From the NCBI RefSeq assembly GCF_000485595.1, contig NW_014577165.1:462440-490413 (forward strand): a DNA stretch of 27,974 nt, read 5' to 3'. Each line of letters begins with the position of its first letter. Within the stretch, counting starts at the first letter, position 1. The notes below the pieces were generated by a model. The model saw only the letters and a program-made list of their open reading frames with translations, was not told where the DNA came from and did no database searches. The translations under genes were made by a program, and so were the position numbers. Shown here piece by piece: positions 20,801 through 27,974 of this stretch. The stretch is from Priapulus caudatus (lineage: Eukaryota > Priapulida > Priapulimorpha > Priapulimorphida > Priapulidae).

Positions 20801-23800
20801 GCATCGGATAATTATTCGCTCCTGATAGCGGGCATGTAAAATTTCTTGTTACTGTACTTCCATTAGCAGAGGGGGGTACAGGGGTCGGTGTTACGGTGTA
20901 AGCTTACATGGGGGCATATTGTTTTGTACATTAAAAGCAAGACGATGTTGATGTAATAATTTGTTATGAGTTTTCCTTTATTTTACAAAAGTGTCTTTGT
21001 GCCCTTCTCAAATTTTGAGAGTTGCCTTGGTGCCTTTTAAAATTGCCTCTGTGCCCTTCCATTTTAGAGAAAATTCAAGGCGATTTCTCACATGCCCTAA
21101 AAAAATTGCCTTGCCCTTCTCGTCGCTTAATTCGAGCCCTGATAATCGCATGAGGTGGATCCAGGATTCTAGTCTCGACAGATCAATGCTGGTGGTGGCC
21201 GTTTACTTTTTTGCTCGAGGAAATTTATTACTATCTAGGTATGAAGAGTACATACTGTGTTGAAGTGAGATATCTTCTGGTGACCTTTGACAGGCTGCAA
21301 GGCTGAGAGAGACGCACATAAAGCGAGTGTGTTATGATCGGTGCTTATCATTTCATTTTAGGGTAAGTCGAAAACTGCGAACGAAGTCATAGTGAAGCTG
21401 GAAAAGTTTTACAAGAGCAGAGACAATGTTTCTACAGAACGGTGGGCTCTGACCGAAGATTCGACGTTCTTCTACAGAAATCCGGAGCTCACAATGGACA
21501 TTGGAAAATTTGTGAGTCCATCTTCCATCTAGTGTGTTTATCTTTTCATCTTGTATGTTGTGGGAATAAGGGTATTTTCTAGACGCTAGTATGTCCTGGG
21601 CGGGATTCAATGCGGGAATTCATACCATACTCTGTATCCCATGAGACCTGCCTTCGTAGCACTTTAAGTCTTACTATAATGTTCATGCAATCTGATATCG
21701 TTAGAAAAAATCAATTTCAATACTCATGTAAAATTTTCAGCTTGCTTGGTATTTTAAATTTTTCTAACATGTGTTGTCGAGTCGAGGAGATATCTGCAAC
21801 GATGTTCTGTTAATTTCTGACATTCATTTGCATCTAATTGCCAGGAGTACATCCAGGAGAACTTGTTTGGTAGGTTTCCGGAGCATTTGCAGCCGTGGGA
21901 GGAGCAGCTGCAATGGGGGACAGCATTTTCTAAATCAACCCTGCAGATGGATCCGTATAACCGAACCAGTTTGCATTTTGTCTTGTCTGGGAAAAAGGAA
22001 TGGAAGGTGTGTACTTGATCACATTTGCAAACAAATCTGCATCTGAGAACACATGCATGCTGCAAAAATACACTCAAATTTGTATATAAGGGTGACTCAG
22101 TGGAGTTCCCAAAAGGCCTCTTGGTCAAGCAAAAATTTTAAACAGGGTTGTCATGCAATTCATGGCTATGTAAAAAGTTACTCTCAGGTTGAAGTTTTCT
22201 AATTATTTTCAGCAGGTAATACATGGCACACTGTAAACCCACTAGTCTGAGCTTTCATGGTTATAAATTTGCACTGGCACCAATGGTCAGTGTTGTTATA
22301 GTGTAAGTGGATTTTTTAACCTTTTTTTGAAGGAAATTCCTGTATTCGTGCCCTGTACCAAGTAACTGTGGTGCCCTAAAACATCTGATTAAACACTAGG
22401 CAACATTTGCGTTGCTCTAGGGGTCGATTCGAATCCTGCACTTGAGAGGCCACCTCTGTGTAACGTGTGCTTAACTAGTGTTGTGTGTTACAGCTCTATT
22501 CTCCCGGACATGATGCATACTTATACGCTAGCGCGCGACCGACGCCAGATATGCCACTGCGTGTGCTGCGATATACCAGGTAAGCCATTTAGCTTCTACA
22601 ATTACTGAAATACTACATTATTATTATGTAGAAAAAACACAGATAGCTTGGCAGCTGATATCTGCGATCAGTGAGTGTGCTGGGTATGTTTCTGTGTTAA
22701 AGCAGCTAAGGAGCCCGTTTCCTTTTCCCACAGAGCTGGATTTCACCTGCTTAAGCTGCAAGTTTTTTGTCGTTGATGTTGTTTTTCGTTGATGTTGTAA
22801 GTTTGTAATAGTGCAGTGAAGTGAGGGTTTTTGTTACAGTCCCATTGACGCGTTCAGTCCTGACTACAGCCGATACGGTCTATTCCGCAATGCTGTTGCG
22901 ATGGATGTGATGCAGGGAGCAGGAGAACTCCTGATCATACCTGCAGGGTGGTACTATCAGGTGTGTTTCCATTGTTTGTGTGTATATATTTTTTTTTTTT
23001 AATCTGTGGCCTGCAGGCCATATTATTAGCTCACCTTGACATCGTCAAGCTGAGCTATTGCCATGGGTCGTCGTCCGTCGTACGTCCGTCCGTCCGTCCG
23101 TCAACATTTGGCTTCGGTCAACGATAACTCAGGAACCGTTTGACCCACAATATATAGCGCCAAATTATAAGCTAGGGCATCTTCTATAATAATATATTCG
23201 ATATATAGCAAGTGACGTGACTAATCGATGTGCGCTGTACAGTAATCAATAATTTAGGATTGCAATATGCTTGTATTTCCTCTTGCGTTTTACTGCGGGG
23301 TAACGCTAATTTTAACTTGTAATAATGAGGTAGGTTGTTTAGAGCCACGTTGTTGAGGGCGCTCTTGCTTTTATAGCACCCGCATCCTTTGCGACATACT
23401 ATAACAACTCTCGCTTACAGATCGCAGGCTATTTATGCTTGAAACATTGACGATTGAGCCTTCGGTCCTGGTCAGGTGTGGTACAGCCAACATGATTAGC
23501 TGCAACGCCGACCTAGACAACCATAGTAAATCATTATAATAGGCCCAGGCTACGCGTCCGGTCATATATTTTATATGTGAACCCAACTATATATTTTTTT
23601 TTAAACAATACACAATAAGTTTTACAATAATATTATATACCTTTAGGTATTTTATCAAAAAAACGAGTTTTTGTAACTTTTGAAGCAATAGTAAATTCAG
23701 TAAATTTAACGATTTGTAAGGGGGCGTGGCCTATATCGTGACGTGGATTTGGGAATCTGTGCTGAGCTTTGTAATGGATGACCGGACGCGTAGCTACTGC

Positions 23801-24979
23801 GTTATATATATGTATATGTATAGATATTTTTATATATATATATACAAATTTTAACATGTGTATATATTTTCCTCTCCTTTGAAGCCCTACCCACTTTCAT
23901 AGTGAATTAGGTTCTTTGATGCTTTATATATATTTTATGAGTTTATGCATAGCAGTGTGCATACAGCAAGACTGTTGCATGTGAACGGCTTGCAATAATG
24001 GTTTTATGAGCTACCACAAACAGATTTTGGTCTAAACATTTCTTAGTCACTACAAATAGACACTCTCTCTTTTACGAATGTGGTGGCGATGTTGCAGGGT
24101 CGTAATGCTGAGGACACGTTGGCCGTCTGCGTGGGTCTGATGACAGAGAATAATCATGACACTGTGCTCGAGGAGATCTTGAAGGAAGGTCACGTAGAGG
24201 AGGTCCATCTTCCCGAAAACTACGAGGCCTATGCGCCGGAGGAGAAGGTAAGATGCCCCCTACCACTCTGCCTATCTGTTGGTTATATCACTGCAGTCAC
24301 GCCTGCGTTAGCAAATGCATTTATATAGAAAAGGGACTGCCTATCACAACCACAATGCAGTGATTTAGCCTTTATCAAATAGTTGTTGGCTATTTTAGCT
24401 GGTAAACATCAAGCTGTGGGCTGATGTAGAAATGCCAAGTACAGTTACCCCTTAGCTCCAAGAAACGGTACTGCTAGGGTTAGAATACCGTAGACAATGT
24501 ATAGACAATCCGTCGCACAGCCTGGCGGGCTAAGTTACCCCTGTGCTAGCAGAAACCTCTACAAAATGGACACTTGTAAATATCTATAAAGAACACTTTT
24601 GGGGTGTCTCTTGAGTGGTAGTTATACAGTAAAGACACCTCTATAGAACAAAGAGTTGCAGCTGTATATAAGGGGCACTGTTGGCATTTCCTTTGAGGGC
24701 CAATTTTGCAATGAAACCACAAAATTTTCAGCAGCAACACTACATAAACAGATCATAACAGACAGAAGGCTAGCATCTTTGAAAGAGTCGTCCGTTACTG
24801 GGTGTCATATTGTTGTACAGTTTTATGTGGAAATAATTTGCGGGTTTTACTATCTTGTGCACCACCCTCCTCTGTTGCAGGTGGATTTGGTAATGAGTCT
24901 GATGCCGCCGCAGGTTATCGAGGCAGCTAAGCTAATCAGAAAGGAAGCTCTACGAAGAGTGAGCAGAAGTAGACGTTGA
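17639..24979 (+). CDS. Membrane-anchored JmjC/cupin-like protein with altered iron site, nine exons, 428 aa
   Basis: Exons: 17639-17836, 19786-19997, 20418-20526, 21362-21511, 21845-22006, 22494-22579, 22840-22960, 24098-24247, 24881-24979. All junctions are GT-AG and the total is 1,287 nt, an exact number of codons. Residues 1-46 are basic and cytosolic-like; 47-65 (FNFAGIMAASLPLIILTGL) form one hydrophobic helix; the rest looks lumenal, with sequons at N152, N195 and N262. The C-terminal half follows the JmjC/Cupin_8 pattern: PVMVTGVVKHW (138-148), LQMDPYNRT, FVLSGKKEWKLYSP, GELLIIPAGWYYQ, RNAEDTLAV. The usual His-x-Asp...His becomes Gln257-Met-Asp259...Tyr345, so Fe(II)/2-oxoglutarate chemistry is doubtful. 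It ends in a basic RRVSRSRR tail. The start at 17639 has G at -3 and +4; an in-frame ATG at 17594 would add 15 residues but has a weaker context. I do not recognise a named orthologue. Confidence 0.87.
18076..18440 (+). repeat. Hairpin-headed interspersed repeat in intron 1 of the JmjC-like gene
   Basis: Opens with AGCTCATCTGACATAGTCAG folding back to ATGCAGCT, then gtccgtccg runs, then two related halves: ggcacaaatattaaccgctcgacg and ggcacaaatctaaacggctcg. Each half ends in AGGTCAAAGGTCA (18250-18262 and 18424-18436). The AGCTCA hairpin plus GTCC runs is a layout I associate with repeats common in lophotrochozoan genomes. Confidence 0.6.
19605..19660 (+). pseudogene. Possible decayed copy of JmjC-like exon 2 acceptor region
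   Basis: ctgtgcag then atttagcaacaaatgcaggg at 19613-19640 resembles the real exon 2 start, cgtgcag then gtttatcaggagatgcagga (19780-19805). Upstream text (tatgaaaaa(a)gaacc...cactgcatc) also occurs twice, near 19397 and 19645. It looks like an old tandem duplication of about 170-250 bp around the acceptor. Similarity is partial and the frame meets TAG at once. Confidence 0.35.
20550..21141. mobile_element. hAT-type non-autonomous element in intron 3 of the JmjC-like gene
   Basis: Perfect 15-bp TIRs CAGGGCTCGAATTAA / TTAATTCGAGCCCTG with 8-bp duplication ATAATCGC on both sides (20542-20549, 21142-21149), diagnostic for hAT. Subterminal hairpins use cgacggcaatcgccgtcg. Repeated ttgcccttct-like motifs fill the right half. 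No transposase. The element begins only 15-23 nt after the exon 3 donor (20527). Confidence 0.9.
21845..22960 (+). CDS. JmjC-like gene exons 5-7: core of the cupin fold
   Basis: Exon 5 (21845-22006) contains the first metal-ligand region, exon 6 (22494-22579) the LYSPGHDAYLY loop, and exon 7 (22840-22960) the second ligand strand GELLIIPAGWYYQ. The canonical PxGWWH is PAGWYY here, and exon 8 resumes GRNAEDTLAV where canonical JmjC proteins have VxNxDDTIAV. The reading frame is open over all three exons with AAG|GTGTGT, CAG|GTAAGC and CAG|GTGTGT donors, so the ligand changes are not at a misjoined boundary. Confidence 0.87.
23028..23160 (+). repeat. Second hairpin-headed repeat, intron 7
   Basis: AGCTCACCTTGACATCGTCAAGCTGAGCT at 23028-23056 is a near-perfect hairpin, followed by cgtccgtcgtacgtccgtcc and gtcaacgataactcaggaac. 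Same architecture as the copy at 18076. Its right end is unclear. Confidence 0.6.
23419..23512 (-). pseudogene. Orphan SDR exon, antisense in intron 7 of the JmjC-like gene
   Basis: A 94-nt minus-strand exon with acceptor ttgtctag and donor GTAAGC encodes (R)SALQLIMLAVPHLTRTEGS then IVNVSSINSLRS. This is the classical SDR helix plus the NVSS strand that carries the catalytic Ser. It corresponds to an exon upstream of PGVIVTE in the SDR gene at 26916-27493, yet lies on its 3' side, so it cannot be part of that transcript in order. The next SDR exon with YxxxK is not found nearby on either side. It is most likely a duplicated fragment from the neighbouring or a tandem paralogous SDR gene; a real exon of a scrambled or nested gene is less likely. 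The frame is fully intact. Confidence 0.75.
23549..23794. repeat. Inverted repeat pair beside the orphan SDR exon
   Basis: GCTACGCGTCCGGTCAT at 23549-23565 is exactly inverted at 23778-23794. The 17-bp arms are separated by 212 bp of AT-rich sequence. They may be the termini of a small inverted-repeat element. One arm is 36 bp upstream of the SDR exon acceptor. Confidence 0.6.
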
Positions 24980-25154
24980 GGGTGGTGATGTAGGCAGCAG
25001 GTGCCGATGTAGCTTACACAACGTTCTTACAGGTCATAGAAAACATGGAAAATCCTGGAATTTAAAACTGACATTTTCGAGGTCTGGAATATTATGGGAA
25101 CCTATTGGAAAATTTCTTGGAAAATGTGCTGCATTATGTGTACGTGCTCTAACT

Positions 25155-25370
25155 GCACAACAAATCACGTGACATTCACGTGTAGCTTGTCAAATTACAT
25201 GGTGTCGCTGTGCAAATGTAGGCCATCCAATCACGTAATATCTACGTGTAGCTTATGCAATCACATCATAGTTGCTTGTCGCCTACACAGTCACGTGATA
25301 TGACATCCACGGTGTAGCTTATCCAGTTCTGTGCTAGCTGCTTGTAGCTTATCTACTCATGTGATGCTCA
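25155..25370 (+). repeat. Imperfect tandem repeat with CACGTG cores in the predicted 3' UTR
   Basis: Units of about 60-67 bp contain tcacgtgacat(t/c)cacgtgtagctta-like text, seen near 25165, 25232 and 25291, with a weaker copy near 25357. It lies within the inferred 3' UTR of the JmjC-like gene. Copies have diverged, so this is an old expansion. Confidence 0.5.
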
Positions 25371-26070
25371 CTTGGTTGTATGAATTTTTGCGTGATTTTT
25401 ACATCGTCTTCAGCTTTCCATTAAACCATTGTGCTAATGAAATTGAAAACCGTTGATGTTCCTGAATGAATCGCATCGGTAGGTAGGTTGAGTCTTTTAG
25501 TTACATTCAGCATAGCCCTCGCTAGACTTAGGATGAGATTAAATGAGATTAGAACAAGGAGGTATGACTATTTCCTCACCTTGCTGTGTAATCGAATAAT
25601 GTGGTCTGTTATTAATAGTGTGTGTGTGTCACATTGGTTAAATATTATGTAAGTGTGTAATGTACATATATAATATATCAAATATGAGAAAGCATTGCAA
25701 CTGAGGAAACGTTTAATGATATAATTATAAAGAGTTAAATTATGTGTTTGTTGTACTTATATGTATATATTATCTAGTCATGTTATACCTTGACCCACTT
25801 TCGTTATTACTGTGATTTAACTAGTTCTCATCATTTTCATCATTTTCTGTGTGCGTATGTAGGTTACTGCACAATGATATTATTATATATTTATTTATAA
25901 TTGGAATTGTTGCTTCAGTTTCAAGGGTATGTTTTATTTGAAACTGGGTGATTTTATGTTGTTTTTTTATCTATTTAATCTTTTTATTCATTGTTGCTAT
26001 ATTTATCTGTTGAGTGTCCAGGGCTACGTTATCACATATAAGACACACTATAAACGTTTGTTAGTGTATA

Positions 26071-26076
26071 AATAAA
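26071..26076 (+). other. Polyadenylation signal AATAAA
   Basis: AATAAA 1.1 kb after the stop of the JmjC-like gene, followed within 25-40 nt by a GT/T-rich stretch (cagtgttgacattttttgttc). It is the best poly(A) site downstream of 24979. A minus-strand AATAAA at 26168-26163 faces it and could serve the convergent SDR gene, which would make the two 3' ends almost abut. Confidence 0.5.
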
Positions 26077-26269
26077 ACTTTTTAATCACAAGTCACAGTG
26101 TTGACATTTTTTGTTCCCATTTGAAATTTAGTACAGGTGTGTAATTGAGTCATAAATGGTATTTTATTCAAAAATCGTGTATTCTGTAAACATGATGTGT
26201 GAAAGACCTCCTCCTATGTTACCGAGTTGTTCTCTCCGTTGTACACCCATGCACCCCCTATACACCCAT

Positions 26270-26475
26270 GCACCCCCTACATATTCTACCTTCCTTATTT
26301 TCCTTCAGCTCTTACTCTCTCTTTTCTTGCTTCCTTCTCTCTATCCCCATCGCTCTCTTTCTCTCTCTATCTCAGAGAAAAGATATGTACATATGTTCTT
26401 TTCTCACTGTGTCTCTCTTTCTCTCTTCTCTTTGTTTTCCCTCTGTATTTCTCTCACCCTTCCTCTCTACCCCAG
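26270..26475 (+). repeat. Pyrimidine-rich tract beyond the JmjC-like gene
   Basis: CT-rich with cacccatgcaccccctac repeated twice at its start (26245 and 26262). Frames over it are low-complexity Ser/Leu/Pro and not supported as genes. Confidence 0.8.
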
Positions 26476-26707
26476 TTACCACTCCCTCCTGGCTTCTGAA
26501 CCGTCTTGACTCGTGTCTAGCTGCTATGTGTATTATGTGAGCAGGAGCAAAAAACAGCAACATGCAGTGTTAAATAACGCCAATGTGCGGCCGGCTTCAC
26601 TAGTAAACTAAAACTATTCATAACATTGACGCATATGACTATTAACGTCTTTCCTTAATCGTGGTTTTTCTAAATGTTCGCAATTGTAAATTTAATCGAT
26701 CACTTGG

Positions 26708-26790
26708 TAAGACTAATATAATTATATAATATATATATATATAATTATATAATTATATATTATATATATATATAATTATATATAATTATA
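26708..26790 (+). repeat. AT-rich palindromic microsatellite
   Basis: (AT)n with ataattatataatta units, able to form cruciforms. It lies just downstream of the SDR stop codon on that gene's strand. Confidence 0.9.
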
Positions 26791-26915
26791 TGCAAACAAC
26801 GTTAGTTAAACTACTTCCCTGCTTTCTTTCCCCGGCATTAATTTCCGCCAAGTATTGGCTTCATAACGTTTCATCATCTTCACTTTCACTTCCTCATCTC
26901 CCTGGACGTGACCTA

Positions 26916-27493
<578 letters not shown>

Positions 27494-27550
27494 CTATGAA
27501 ACAATGAACGAATGTTTCAGTTTCTCCCGGTTTATGCCTTACCATATATA

Positions 27551-27551
27551 A

Positions 27552-27583
<32 letters not shown>

Positions 27584-27589
27584 CACACA

Positions 27590-27621
<32 letters not shown>

Positions 27622-27920
27622 CACGCACACACACAGTAGAGGAAGTATATTATGCTCAACACTAACCCTCATCTCTCGCGCGCTCTCGCTCTCTCTCTCT
27701 GCGCGCGCGTGTGTGTGTGTGTGTGTGTGTGTCTCGCTCGCTTGCGCGAATTAATTAACCAGCACAAAATTAATTTATTAATATCAATCAATATTATTTA
27801 CTTCCCTCACTATGCATGCTAGCTGGTCACACTGACTTTACATACTTCGCAGCATCCAAATATAAGACGATGTTACGTGTGGGAATTTCTGGCTCTCTCT
27901 CTCTCTCTCTCTCTCTTTCT

Positions 27921-27974
<54 letters not shown>
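27551..27974 (+). repeat. Cluster of microsatellites at the right edge
   Basis: (CACG)n at 27551-27632, CT/GC/GT tracts at 27680-27732 and a long (CT)n from 27893 to the edge. They lie in an intron of the SDR gene upstream of exon 27430-27493. No exon is visible between 27494 and 27974. Confidence 0.9.

Noticed and set aside
22430-22460. ggtcgattcgaatcctgc resembling a Pol III B box
   Set aside because: No A box at a suitable distance and no stems; too weak for a tRNA or SINE call.
23371-23416. Apparent continuation of the orphan SDR exon into YSMSQ, resembling the YxxxK motif with K changed to Q
   Set aside because: A GTAAGC donor ends the exon at 23419 and the following residues look intronic; the resemblance is too short to claim a mutated active site.

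Overview
The window is nuclear DNA from an animal. Coding sequence is broken into many short exons with GT-AG introns in consistent phase, one gene is a clear GIGYF orthologue (a metazoan translational repressor), and the introns are full of microsatellites, MITEs and other interspersed repeats. Hairpin-headed repeats followed by runs of GTCC/GTCCGTCC, together with Helitron-like tails, remind me of marine lophotrochozoan genomes (mollusc, annelid, brachiopod type). That placement is an inference and no species can be named. A run of 25 Ns (10133-10157) marks an assembly gap.

Three protein-coding genes can be built by hand. (1) On the minus strand, from 9130 down past the left edge, lies GIGYF: twelve coding exons rebuilt in phase (9094-9125 down to 415-587), giving about 646 residues from the start codon. 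They carry the 4EHP-binding motif, an RG-rich region, the conserved LPEW...GTFDSSGAF segment, a full GYF domain split over three exons, and the start of the poly-Q region. The rest of the gene is off the left edge. (2) On the plus strand, 17639-24979, lies a nine-exon gene for a 428-residue protein with a signal-anchor helix followed by a JmjC/cupin-like fold. Two of the three expected iron ligands are replaced. (3) On the minus strand, 26916-27493, are the last two coding exons of a classical short-chain dehydrogenase/reductase (SDR); its 5' part is off the right edge. A single SDR exon with intact splice sites (23419-23512) sits antisense inside intron 7 of the JmjC-like gene, away from the main SDR gene.

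GIGYF and the JmjC-like gene are head-to-head, about 8.5 kb apart (9131-17638). That interval holds a 160-bp tandem satellite, a CA microsatellite next to the assembly gap, an inverted GGCGGAGG repeat pair, a head-to-tail pair of Helitron-like elements with pentanucleotide minisatellites and a tRNA-like segment, a 1.25-kb foldback element, a 445-bp MITE with a 9-bp target duplication, and a possible promoter near 16190. The JmjC-like gene and the SDR gene converge. Two hAT-type elements with clean target duplications lie within about 30 nt of splice donors, one in each of the two large genes.

The three genes show no evident shared pathway. GIGYF acts with 4EHP in mRNA repression in the cytoplasm, the JmjC-like protein is predicted to be a membrane-anchored lumenal protein, and the SDR is a probable soluble NAD(P)-dependent oxidoreductase.
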